Below, piece by piece: positions 53,170-63,559 of a stretch of 64,000 nucleotides of DNA (position 1 is the first letter of the stretch; each line of letters opens with the position of its first letter). This DNA comes from Xiphydria camelus (taxonomy: Eukaryota > Arthropoda > Insecta > Hymenoptera > Xiphydriidae). The notes under the pieces are model-generated. The model searched no databases and was not told where the DNA came from. It was given only the letters and a program-made list of their open reading frames with translations. The stretch lies in contig OY783197.1 of NCBI GenBank assembly GCA_963678675.1, forward strand, positions 6,916,599 to 6,980,598, written 5' to 3'. The position numbers were made by a program, and so were the translations under genes.

Positions 53170-54331
53170 TTTACAATGTGATTTCAGACGATAATCCTCC
53201 AGTATTAATTACCGACATCTTATGTAGTTTTTGATGCACAAACGCCTCGCGATATTTGATGAACCATTGTGTCCACAGATACTGGTACGTTAACCCTCTG
53301 ACGGCAAATCTCGATTCCCCACCACTGCGCGGGGCAGAGTCAAGCGTGAGACCTTAGTGTTGTGGGGAGAGAGTGACAGGGCCGTCGCAACCCGTATGGT
53401 CGCTGGGCACCGACGAAACGTTAAAAGACACCTGCGGTGTGATTTAAATAAGCCATTTTTTTAATAGTGACAATGAAGTAGTCTTCGACTAAGTAAATCA
53501 TTAACTATGTTGACATACACTATTGATTCGTCGTTTCAATCAGTTTGAAACGACGGATCGAGGCAACGAATCGTACCGTGTATGGGGCCCCTATTTCATT
53601 GCCGTGCCGTCGCGCGAAATCCCGTGAGTGCGAGTGAGTACGGTATATGAGTGAGCAGGCCCCTAACTACGAGCCTGGCTGAATGAGAGTGGGGGGCCAT
53701 TTCCGTGACGTCAGTCACTAACACATAAAGCGACCGCGCGCGATTGGCTGTTCCCTTTCTCCAGCTCACGCGACAGGAATTGCTAAGAGTTTAGCGTCAG
53801 AGGGTTAATGACCTATCCGTAAATTCCATATTGACCATGTACATGTCTCAATCGATGAATCTGCATAAAGGGAATTCATGGATATATAAGTCGCTCTGAT
53901 AACAAATCTAGTGGAGGTAAATGGTCGGGTATCGGTGGATATTTGAAACCGTTGTAAGTGGCCATTGCAGGGATAGTATTCCCTTTGAGTGCTTGACGAC
54001 AGGTGTAGCAGATTGGAATGATTTCCCCATCAATCCGAGGGAGAATTACGTTCAATATATCCTCTTGTTCACGAACGGAAATTTTTAAATCGTCTTGAAA
54101 CCATAACCTATCACAAATAGAGTACGTATGACCGAAAGAATTATTTATAAACTTTCTATTGAATTCCTTATGAGCGATTTTATTTCGGTTATAATGACTA
54201 TATGGTAAGTCTAACCTACTCTCCCTCATGCGTTAGGCCCCAGACTTTTTCACTTTTTTTACACTACTTGTATCCTTTTTACGTTGTCTTTCACGGTATT
54301 CCTTACATTTCTGCGCATTTGATTTTGCCAT
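53170..54331 (-). pseudogene. Helitron 5' coding remnant (DUF6570-type), split by a MITE
   Basis: From an ATG at 54331: MAKSNAQKCKEYRERQRKK, a TAA near 54233, then SFGHTYSICDRLWFQDDLKI, CYTCRQALKGNTIPAMATYN and GFKYPPIPDHLPPLDLLSER up to a TGA at 53876-53878, continuing IPFMQIHRLRHVHGQYGIYG, a TAG (about 53815-53817), then VIN. The MITE at 53294-53804 interrupts exactly there, and the next codons VPVSVDTMVHQIS resume on its far side at 53289. In Helitrons this region precedes the Rep/helicase. Only the N-terminal part remains; it decays after about 53235. Confidence 0.82.
53294..53804. mobile_element. 511 bp TTAA-flanked MITE inside the Helitron remnant
   Basis: TTAA at 53290-53293 and 53805-53808. 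Ends CCCTCTGACG ... CGTCAGAGGG. The interior is GC-richer than its surroundings and without coding. TTAA and a CCC start fit a non-autonomous piggyBac-type element. The Helitron reading frame on both sides confirms the boundaries. Confidence 0.92.
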
Positions 54332-54509
54332 TATAAATTAATTCAATTAAATGTCACTCAAAAATAGCACAAAACAAAACAAATAAATATCACTTACAGC
54401 ACGCACACGAATGAAGACGCCATACTTGTCCCCAGTCAGCTGTATACGCAAGCGCCAAATTTATTCGGGGGGCCAGTGAGGTCACCTAACTTACTAGGCT
54501 AAACGTCCG
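54332..54509. other. Non-coding stretch upstream of the Helitron remnant
   Basis: No feature recognised. Confidence 0.4.
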
Positions 54510-54690
54510 CCGGTAATGGTAATCGCGATGTTACCGATCCTACATTCCTCCCTTCCCTCTCCAAACGCTCGACCCATGAGGCACAGTGATGACTCAAGGT
54601 GTCGGATTTTTGTCACATACCTGACTCCGGCAAAACCGATTCACGCCCAAGGCGCCTATAGAAGTTTCACTTCAAAAGGGTGCGATCGGC
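54510..54690 (+). repeat. Interspersed repeat, copy 3 (diverged)
   Basis: Shares ACCGATTCACGCCCAAGGCG and AGAAGTTTCACTTCAAAA with copies at 16.3-16.9 and 25.3-25.6 kb. No MITE at the homologous position (about 54597). Confidence 0.7.
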
Positions 54691-55007
54691 CCTTTCGTGG
54701 GCAAGCGTGCGTCCGCGGCGTCGAAACGAGCAGGACGCGCTCGTCCGTGCGCGCGTCGGGTGCACGGGCCGTTTGTCAACGCTTGTCGATCGATCCGTTT
54801 TCGAAAAGATCGATCGACAACAGTGACGACCTCGAGGCGAAGACGTCCGAGATTTCGGGTAGAGACGGAAAGCGGGGAGGAGATCGAGGCGAGTCGGAGA
54901 GGCCGGAAAACCGGCACGAAGCGGGCATTCGATCCGGAGCTATCGAGCTAGATCGAGCTTTCCTAAGCAGACCAGAGTTAGGCGAGAATTAGTGGAGAGA
55001 GCGAGCG

Positions 55008-55061
<54 letters not shown>

Positions 55062-55250
55062 GCTGCACCGCCACCCGCTCAGACGAGAGGAAGGGCCACG
55101 GCAGGAGCATCCAGCCGCCGCTGAAGGGCAACCGCCACCCGGATCGGAAGGACGCAGCCCGTCGGCAACCGTCGCTCTCCGAGGACCCACAGCCCCGAGA
55201 GGAAGGAGGGAAGCCCCGACCGAGGATCACCAGCATCGCCCGGTACCCGA
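54691..55250 (+). other. GC-rich, CpG-rich island with (GA)n run; possible host 5' exon
   Basis: In sharp contrast to its AT-rich surroundings. It contains GATCGATCGAC palindromes and an uninterrupted GA run at about 55009-55058. Long frames exist on both strands but read as low-complexity Arg/Glu or Ser/Leu and are not convincing. It could be the promoter or 5' untranslated exon of an unseen gene, or captured DNA. Confidence 0.4.
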
Positions 55251-55710
55251 GGCGAAATTTCTATATTCATTTTGACACTGAACACCCTACTATGACCCTT
55301 ACTTCACCCTGAACACACTGTTTCGACGCTGCTTTCACCCTGCTACTACCGAAAATGGAATTACGTAGGGTCAGCAGTGTCCAAGTCAGTGTCATTTTCA
55401 TATGGACATGAACACTACTTTGACACTGAAGACACTGCTATGCCCCTCTATGACCCTTACTTCACCCTGAACACACTGTTTCGGCGCTGCTTTCACCCTG
55501 ACTACGCTACATTCTTTCATTCTAACCAATAGAAGGGTCGTCAGTGTCGAATAAGGTTCAACCGGAAATTTTATTTTCATACTCATTTAGACCCTGAACA
55601 CACTGCTCTTACCCAAGTCGAAGATTTTATATTCATTTTGACACTGAACACACTGCTATGCCTCTCTATGATTTTTACTTCACGCTGAACACACGCCAGA
55701 GCCCCTTTAC
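55251..55710. repeat. Cluster of CACTGAACACACTGCT-type repeats
   Basis: Several direct copies of TTCATTTTGACACTGAACAC and CTTCACCCTGAACACACTGT in tandem-like order. Bases 55255-55445 are partly repeated at 57770-57965, one stretch direct (CTACTACCGAAAATGGAATT) and one inverted (CTATATTCATTTTGACACTG). Probably the arms of one element of about 2.7 kb. Confidence 0.65.
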
Positions 55711-55724
55711 TGCATAGAAGCAAA

Positions 55725-55965
55725 AGGTATTGAAATTCAAAATTATGAATAAAAAACTTATATTTCAAGAACTTAGAAAAATTGTCAGTTTTTCGGACTG
55801 AGAAAATTTATTATTTTCAAGTCCCTGCATGCACAGGAGACCGAAATTTTTCTGTCTCGTTCTTCATGTTGAAAATATTCTAAGTCCGAAACTGACAATT
55901 TCTCTAAGTTCTTGAAATATAAGTTTTTTACTCGTAATTTTGAATTTCAATACCTTTTACTTCCA
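55725..55965. repeat. Hairpin with about 100 bp arms
   Basis: AAAGGTATTGAAATTCAAAA at the left pairs with TTTTGAATTTCAATACCTTT at the right; the arms continue through CTTATATTTCAAGAACTTAG. The central loop holds TGCATGCACAGG. Confidence 0.8.
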
Positions 55966-56173
55966 CATATTATAGTAAATCAAAGACAATCAATTAATGT
56001 AGGATGATTTGCGTCTATTCAAGAATATTTATCAAAAGATATAATAACAAATTTAGAAAAATGTTGACAAAAGAATTCTTATTTTAAGACTTGGTTAGCG
56101 GTAGTGGAAGCATGCGGTTGAAGTGTGAGAGGGAGTGAGTGAAAAACGAAGAAATAAGTGAATATAGGTATAG

Positions 56174-57100
56174 CCCTTGGCAAAGTTTTCCATTGAGTGT
56201 TTAATGGTAATGAATGGGACCTAAAGGTAATCAATGGGATCGCAATGGAAATTCAGAGGGAAAAATGAACTAGCACTTTCTACCGTTCAATATAAATGGG
56301 ACTCCACTGGCAAATCAGTGGGAAATATTGAAAGGTATGGTATTCCCATTCGTTATCAATGGAGGACCAATGGCAAGTTACTGGGAACATTCAAGTGGTA
56401 TTTTGTTCCAATGGTAACTAATGGGAGTCCAATGGCAAATAACGGAGTTCCATGCGGAAGCCGGTTACGACTAAGCGCGTCGCGGATCATTCCCAGAAAA
56501 CAGTGCCGATACAGCGATATTACAGGATAATCGCAGCGATTTTTCGGATCAGGGGAGAGCAGAGCGTGCCGCCAGCAAGAACACGCAGGAGAAAGAGAGG
56601 GGACTGCTCTAGATTTCAAAGGAGGGCTTCAAAAAAGTTGAAAGAAAAGGTGAGGTTAGGGGAAGACGGGCAGAGGAAGAGGAGGTGGGGCACGCGGGGA
56701 GGATGATTCGGGCGCCGCCGGATCAGGAAAGTCGGAAAAAGCCGAGGGGACAGCGGGAAGACCGACCGAGGCGCCAGAAGGAAAGCTGAGGAAAGGCAGA
56801 CCAAGAAGCGTGAACAGAGATGACGCGGCTGCGGCCACGGGGGTCTTGGACAAATAGCTAAGTAAAGTATCACTCAACAAATGGGAAATGAATGGTAATA
56901 ATTGAATGGGAATTAATTCCATTTCACGAATGGTAATGTCAACGGTATGAAAACACCATTAAACGAATGGGAAAATAAATGGGATGTCGAATGGTAGTAT
57001 AAGTGGGAAAGATACCATTGGCAAAACCCCATTGATTTACCTTTGACAGACTGTCAGTGGTATTTTTTAAATGGTAATTAATGGGAGACTTAGCCAAGGG
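56174..57100. mobile_element. 927 bp element packed with AATGGGA/AATGGTA words around a GC-rich core
   Basis: Ends CCCTTGGCAAAGT and, reversed, CCCTTGGCTAAGT. From each end for about 200-270 bp the sequence is a dense scatter of AATGGGA, AATGGTA, CCAATGGCAA and their complements. The core 56450-56860 is GC-rich and unlike both flanks. No clear target duplication. The core has short frames only (for example one ending KEKVRLGEDGQRKRRWGTRG). Confidence 0.6.
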
Positions 57101-57760
57101 ATTGCTTGGTAAGTAAATCAATTTTAAAGCTTTAATCACTTACATGCAGTAATATGATTGCGAATTAAAATGATGTATTCTAGAAACGTTGCTGCAGCAG
57201 TTTCAGTAGTTGCTACATCAACAACAGCCGGAAATAGTTCTAAAAATGTTAGTTAAGTGAAAATCAATTTTGTATATTGCAGATTTTTTTATTTTATGAT
57301 ATTGAATTGTATTATTACTATATAACTATAAATATTATAAATATATATTACAAATACTATAAATATTACGTTACTACTATATAATTATAAATAATATGAA
57401 TATTTATTATAAATACTATAAATATCATATTACAATTATATAACTATACATATTATGAATATATATTTATAATATAATTAACTTTTAAATGATATTCATC
57501 ATGTTGTAAACTTCTGTATTAAAAATGTGTGCAGTCGATAGACTCTGCAAAAAGTATAGAACTACTTCATAGATCTGTTAAATAATGTTTAAAAAATTCG
57601 GTAACAAAATTATTTTTATATGTATCATAAGGAAGAAATTATCAAGGCACTGCAACAATCTGAAGTAGCAAAATTCTAGTCCTATACTTTCTGTGGAGTT
57701 TACATAGATCGCATACATATTTAAGAAAACCCTATTTCCAACTTGAATACCCTGAATTTC
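57101..57760. other. Non-coding AT-rich stretch with tandem ATAAATATTATAA-type repeats
   Basis: Bases 57290-57480 are an irregular tandem of ACTATAAATATTATAAATAT-like units, about 70 bp period. Confidence 0.6.
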
Positions 57761-57980
57761 AGCTACCTGCTAACCACGCTGAAGACCGTGAATAGTAGGG
57801 TCACCAGTGTCAAAATGAGTATAGAAAGTTTGCGTTCAAAGACACTGACTTGACCCTGCTACTACCGAAAATGGAATTATGTAGGGTCAGCAGTGTCAAA
57901 GTCAGTGTCATTTTCACATGGACATGAACACTACTTTGACACTGAAGACACTGCTAGCGTAAGGGAAACTAGCAGGGTCG
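57761..57980. repeat. Right-hand partner of the 55.3 kb repeat cluster
   Basis: Contains CTACTACCGAAAATGGAATT, AGTGTCATTTTCACATGGAC and ACTTTGACACTGAAGACACT, as at 55340-55440, and TGTCAAAATGAGTATAG in inverted orientation relative to 55260. Confidence 0.65.
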
Positions 57981-58129
57981 ACTTCGAGCCAGCGCGTCTT
58001 TCAACGATAAAGGTCGATTTAGAAGTGATATACACTACTAGGTAGAAGATACTGTGCACCCTCTCTTTCAGAATTCGATCCTCTGACTATCTGTGTCACT
58101 GACCAACCACTCAAAAACCCCGAAATAAA

Positions 58130-58642
58130 ATCTTAATTGTTCGAGTTTTGGCTAGCTTTTCGGGATTTCGTCCCACTGTGCGTCGCTAGCATTCCGCGCC
58201 TCATCATTTGCGCGTGACCTCGATTCCGCGTTTCCTAGGTTAGCGATCCGCCGTAGTCGTAGCATTTTCCTCGGAGCGAGCGTTAGCGCGATGCACGCGG
58301 CACCGAAATCGCGCCGAGAGTCATGATCGCGATTGCGAGCGTCGTCCGGGGACGGCCGTCCCGGACACCAGGGGAATAAAGTTTCTTTGTTATCGTCATC
58401 GGCTGCGTTTAGTTTCTTTTTCTTTTTTTTCCCGCGTGTAACGAACCGCCCCTCTGCCATTAGCTGGGGATAGCTGAGCCCGATCGAGATCGGACTGTCT
58501 CTCCCGGTTATCGATCTCCGTAGGAGAGGCCGATCGTCTCTCCCCGTGGTGCGGCCGAGTCCGCACCTGGCGCCCATCGTTCCTCGTTCCGCGAGTGGCA
58601 TCGGAGCCACCGTTTAGTAGCGTAGCGGGGGGCATCGCGGGC
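58130..58642. other. GC-rich segment interrupted by the foldback element, LTR-like
   Basis: Begins with the TTTTGGCTAGC ... GGGATTTCGTCCCACTGTGC phrase shared with 39.8 kb and carries an AATAAA at about 58374. A minus-strand frame (58152-58610) is open but low in information. It could be a solo LTR or the end of a DNA element; its right side continues after the foldback at 61861. Confidence 0.35.
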
Positions 58643-58649
58643 ACCTGTG

Positions 58650-59090
58650 TGAAGTTAGCCCCCCACCACCGAATAAAAAATTTTTGAATACATGATCGTT
58701 TGCCCTTTGTTTGCCCATGATTGCCCATCACTTTATTTTTTTTGTCCAACTCACCGTTTAGAAGATATAGCTAAAAATAGGGCGGGGGGCTAACTTCACG
58801 CTAGCCCCCCCATAACGTAATTTCGAAAATTCAAATGCATGATCGTTTGCCCTTTGTTTGCCCATGATTGCCCATCACTTTATTTCTTTTGTCCAACCCA
58901 CCGTTTAGAAGATATGGCGGGGGAAGCTAGCGTGAAGTTAGCCCCCCCATAGTGTAATTTCGAAAATTCAAATGCATGATCGTTTGCCCTTTGTTTGCCC
59001 ATGATTGCCCATCACTTTGTTTTGATTGTCCAACTCACCGTTCAGAAGATATAGGGTGGGGAAGTGGGGAAGTATTAGATATACAACTAT
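58650..59090 (-). repeat. Outer left arm: three larger units with CCCCCC tracts
   Basis: CATGATCGTTTGCCCTTTGT recurs at about 58692, 58839 and 58977 (spacing near 140 bp), each with AACTCACCGTTTAGAAGATA and a GTGAAGTTAGCCCCCC module. Confidence 0.88.
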
Positions 59091-59149
59091 GCCTCCGCCA
59101 TCTTTATCCTAAGCCATCTACAATAGAACGGCGGAAGCAAAGTGGTAAG

Positions 59150-60213
59150 TAGTAACACCTCGGCATCGCTTGCCCATTTTTAGATACAGTCTCAATATGC
59201 ATTTTCGACGTGATAACACTTCGAAATCGTTTGCCCATTTTTAGAAAGATTATCAGTAAGCATTTTCGACGTTTGCCCAACCCGTGGAACCGCTCTACAG
59301 CGAGTTTCATAAGTGAAGTAAAAATGAAAAATCGTAAAATCGGTGATATCAACTCGGAATCGTTTGCCCATTTTTAGAAAGAGCTTCAGTAAGCATTTTC
59401 GACGTTTGCCCAACCCGTAGAACCGCTCTACAGCGAGTTTCATAAGTGAAGTAAAAATGAAAAATCGTAAAATCGGTGATATCAACTCGGAATCGTTTGC
59501 CCATTTTTAGAAAGAGTATCAGTAAGCATTTTTGACGTTTGCCCAACCCGTGGAACCGCTCTACAGCGAGGTTCATAAGTGAAGTAAAAATGAAAAATCG
59601 TAAAATCGGTGATATCAACTCGGAATCGTTTGCCCATTTTTAAAAAGAGCTTCAGTAAGCATTTTCGACGTTTGACCAACCCGTAGAACCGCTCTACAGC
59701 GAGTTTCATAAGTGAAGTAAAAATGAAAAATCGTAAAATCGGTGATATTAACTCGGAATCGTTTGCCCATTTTTAGAAAAAGTATCAGTAAGCATTTTCG
59801 ATGTTTGCCCAACCCGTGGAACCGCTCTACAGCGAGTTTCATAAGTGATGTAAAAATGAAAAATCGTAAAATCGGTGATATCACCTCGGAATCGTTTGCC
59901 CATTTTTAGAAAGAGTATCAGTAAGCATTATCGACGTTTGCCCAACCCGTGGAACCGCTCTACAGCGAGTTTCATAAGTGAAGTAAAAATGAAAAATCGT
60001 AAAATCGGTGATATTAACTCGGAATCGTTTGCCCATTTTTAGAAAAAGTATCAGTAAGCATTTTTGACGTTTGCCCAACCCGTGGAACCGCTCTACAGCG
60101 AGTTTCATAAGTGAAGTAAAAATGAAAAATCGTAAAATCGGTGATATCAACTCGGAATCGTTTGCTCATTTTTAGAAAGAGCTTCAGTAAGCATTTTCGA
60201 CGTTTGCCCAACC
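59150..60213 (-). repeat. Inner left arm: about eight 133 bp tandem units
   Basis: Each unit carries ATATCAACTCGGAATCGTTT, AGTAAGCATTTTCGACGTTT and GAACCGCTCTACAGCGAG. Copies differ by a few bases. The length (3x44+1) makes successive units rotate reading frame, producing a ladder of 89-residue frames that are not genes. Confidence 0.93.
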
Positions 60214-60220
60214 CGTGGAG

Positions 60221-61320
60221 TTGAAATCACCGATTTTACGATTTTTAATTTTAACTTCACATATGAAACTCGCTGTAGAGCGGTTCCACGGGTTGGGCAA
60301 ACGTCGAAAATGCTTACTGAAGCTCTTTCTAAAAATGGGCAAACGATTCCGAGTTGATATCACCGATTTTACGATTTTTCATTTTTACTTCACTTATGAA
60401 CCTCGCTGTAGAGCGGTTCCACGGGTTGGGCAAATGTCGAAAATGCTTACTGATACTCTTTCTAAAAATGGGCAAACGATTCCGAGTTGATATCACCGAT
60501 TTTACGATCTTTCATTTTTACTTCACTTATGAAACTCGCTGTAGAGCGGTTCCACGGGTTGGGAAAACGTCGAAAATGCTTACTGATACTCTTTCTAAAA
60601 ATGGGCAAACGATTCCGAGATGATATCACCGATTTTACGATTTTTCATTTTTACTTCACTTATAAAACTCGCTGTAGGGGCATTCCACGGGTTGGGCAAA
60701 CATCGAAAATGCTTACTAAGTCCCTTTCTAAAAATGGGCAAACGTTTTCGAGGTGATATCACCGATTTTACGATTTTTCATTTTTACTTCACTTATGAAA
60801 CTCGCTGTAGAGCGGTTCCACGGGTTGGGCAAACGTCGAAAATGCTTACTGATACTCTTTCTAAAAATGGGCAAACGATTCCGAGGTGATATCACGGATT
60901 TTACGATTTTTCATTTTTACTTCACTTATGAAACTCGCTGTAGGGGGATTCCACGGGTTGGGCAAACGTCGAAAATGCTTACTAAGTCCCTTTCTAAAAA
61001 TGGGCAAACGTTTTCGAGGTGATATCACCGATTTTACGATTTTTCATTTTTACTTCACTTATGAAACTCGCTGTAGAGCGGTTCCACGGGTTGGGCAAAC
61101 GTCGAAAATGCTTACTAAGTCTCTTTCTAAAAATGGGCAAACGTTTCCGAGGTGATATCACCGATTTTACGATTTTTCATTTTTACTTCACTTATGAAAC
61201 TCGCTGTAGAGCAGTTCCACGGGTTGGGCAAACGTCGAAAATGCTTGCTGATACTCTTTCTAAAAATGGGCAAACGATTTCGAAGTGTTATCACGTCGAA
61301 AATGCATATTGAGACTGTAT
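60221..61320 (+). repeat. Inner right arm: about eight 133 bp tandem units, inverted
   Basis: Unit starts at about 60221, 60354, 60487, 60620, 60753, 60886, 61019 and 61152, exactly 133 bp apart. Two units (from 60620 and 60886) share variants not seen in the left arm (GTAGGGGCATTCC- or GTAGGGGGATTCC-type), so there is some arm-specific homogenisation. Confidence 0.93.
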
Positions 61321-61419
61321 CTAAAAATGCCGAGGTGTTACTACTTACCACTTTGCTTCCGCCGTTCTATTGTAGATGGCTTACGATAAAGACGGCGGAG
61401 GCAAAGTTGTGTATCTAAT

Positions 61420-61851
61420 ACTTCCCCACTTCCCCACCCTATATCTTCTGAACGGTGAGTTGGACAAACAAAACAAAGTGATGGGCAATCATGGGCAAAC
61501 AAAGGGCAAACGATCATGCATTTGAATTTTCGAAATTACACTATGGGGGGGCTAACTTCACGCTAGCTCCCCCCCCCCATATCTTCTAAACGGTGGGTTG
61601 GACAAAAGAAATAAAGTGATGGGCAATCATGGGCAAACAAAGGGCAAACGGTCATGCATTTGAATTTTCGAAATTACGTTATGGGGGGGCTAGCGTGAAG
61701 TTAGCCCCCCGCCCTATTTTTAGCTATATCTTCTAAACGGTGAGTTGGGCAAAAAAATAAAGTGATGGGCAATCATGGGCAAACAAAGGGCAAACGATCA
61801 TGTATTCAAAAATTTTTTATTCGGTGGTTGGGGGGCTAACTTCACACAGGT
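61420..61851 (+). repeat. Outer right arm: three larger units, inverted
   Basis: Reverse-complement counterparts of the left outer units (ACAAAGGGCAAACGATCATG at about 61498, 61637 and 61782). Confidence 0.88.
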
Positions 61852-61860
61852 ATCGCGGGC

Positions 61861-63250
61861 CCTTAACGAAACGCTACGTCACAATCTATGGCCGAGTTAT
61901 CGCCACTTCGAATAATTGATATCAATGGTGAAATAATTGCCACACTTTTAGGATATTAATAATATTGGAAATTTATCCGCCAGTTTATGTTCAAGTTTGA
62001 AACTTCATAGAATATATATTTTGCGCCTGTTTTGATAACCTTATTGTTATATTGTATATACAAGTAATATCGAGTTAAAGTATAGTTCAAATATCGATGT
62101 CAAAAAATTGGGACCGTGAATAGATTGGATCTGCGATATTTATTTAAACGATTTTTTCAGAAAAGCACGCTGGTACTGATTAATTTATTCTGCCCGTTTA
62201 TTGAATAATTTATGCTTTTATTTCTTGTGATCTATCATTTTGTTGTTCTGTATCAACTACTTTTTATTTATTTATTTATTTTCAATGTTATTTATTATTG
62301 TATTGTTCAATTTCTATAGATTTATGTTAATTTTTGTCATTATTTGTCGCGCGAGCGGTTTTTGGATTAAGCGGTCTGATATGTACGATGGAAACAAATT
62401 TAAGAAAATTATGATATATTAGGCGCTATTATTTATATAGTTTGTCACTACAAGCCTCCACCATCCATATGATATTGTCTGTAAAACAGTTATAAATATA
62501 CATGTGTTAAAAAATTGTTTAATATGTAACAATATGTATGTGTGTAATGGAAGCAATATTGTAATAAATTATAATAATATTTGTAATAATTATAATAATG
62601 TCTGACATGTAAAGCAGCATTTCGTGCTGACATTAATGAGATGGATACCCGCTTAGTCATGCATTGGTTTGAATGCTAACTGTTGAGCAGAGGGCAATTC
62701 TTCTGAGGTTCTAGTGTTCCATAACAAAGACTCAGTAAAATATAGCCGACGGTATCCGCACAGGTTTTTCGTATGTTCTCTGTGCCCCAGGCGAATATGA
62801 TACAGTGAGTTTAAGATGGCTGCGGCCGCACAGGGAGTAATATGGAAGGAATACGGAAAAATAAATGAAATTAAGAGTTTGTGTTTATGTAACTATCCCT
62901 GATAGTATCCCACCATTTCCGATTTCTTAACTTAAATTAAATATTGTGATATAAAAGGTGATATACATTTGGTGATTAAACATTATATAAACGCGTGGAG
63001 TGTTACGAGGCATATGTGCTCTACGATGAAATGTACTATGTGATGAAAGGTGGTAAATCATCTACCGAAATTATTCGTATGGCTTGCGGAGGTTCGCAAA
63101 GACTACTTCCTAGAAACGAATTGCATATGAGTCGCAAAATAAACGTTATTTAAATACAATTTAGTCTAACCATTCTAAGGTTCAATGCGGTAAGCCTGAA
63201 GACGACATTGAATCATTTTTTTTCGGTTACTGATACGAGTGATGTTAGAT
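61861..63250. other. AT-rich non-coding stretch
   Basis: Contains TTTATTTATTTATTTATTTT at about 62264 and AATAATAT-type runs near 62560. No gene, promoter or repeat match was recognised. Confidence 0.5.
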
Positions 63251-63559
63251 TTAACTTGTGAAACGTCGAATTTGTATCTCTAATGAGTTTCCCACTTCGA
63301 TATTTTCATTTATTAAACGTTACTTGTTACAGAATAATATTTAGTTTTTTGCCCCAAATTCGAATTAGTAACGGCATTCCATTACTCGATACGTTGTTAA
63401 CCAATAACAGTTTTGATCGCTTCATTAGCAGAAACTCATTTTCGTCGCTACAAGTTAAATTTGCTAGCGATTAGTGGATTTTTTACCGTAACAAGAACAT
63501 TTGTTCGGTTTCTTAGTACATTTACAACTTGCAACGAAAACAAAATTGTTGCGATTACT

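Larger units (their letters stand above)
58643..61851. mobile_element. 3.2 kb foldback element with tandem-repeat arms and 9 bp duplication
   Basis: Flanked by ATCGCGGGC at 58634-58642 and 61852-61860. Ends ACCTGTGTGAAGTTAGCCCC and its reverse. Each arm has an outer zone of about three units (58650-59060; 61430-61850) and an inner zone of about eight 133 bp units (59150-60213; 60221-61320); the centre is near 60215. No coding capacity. Known parallel: Drosophila FB elements have long inverted arms of short tandem repeats and 9 bp duplications, linked to Mutator-like transposases. Confidence 0.92.

Noticed and set aside
54978..55312. Several overlapping frames with Arg-Glu or Ser-Leu runs
   Set aside because: They come from translating the (GA)n microsatellite in all frames.
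58152..58749. 152- and 117-residue minus-strand frames in a GC-rich segment
   Set aside because: Overlap each other in different phases, contain K-runs from an A/T tract, and the second crosses into the foldback element; no domain.
59104..61418. A ladder of about 15 open frames of 75-97 residues with near-identical products on both strands
   Set aside because: They are frame-rotated readings of the 133 bp tandem repeat (133 = 3x44+1), mirrored across the palindrome; no promoter or codon constraint.
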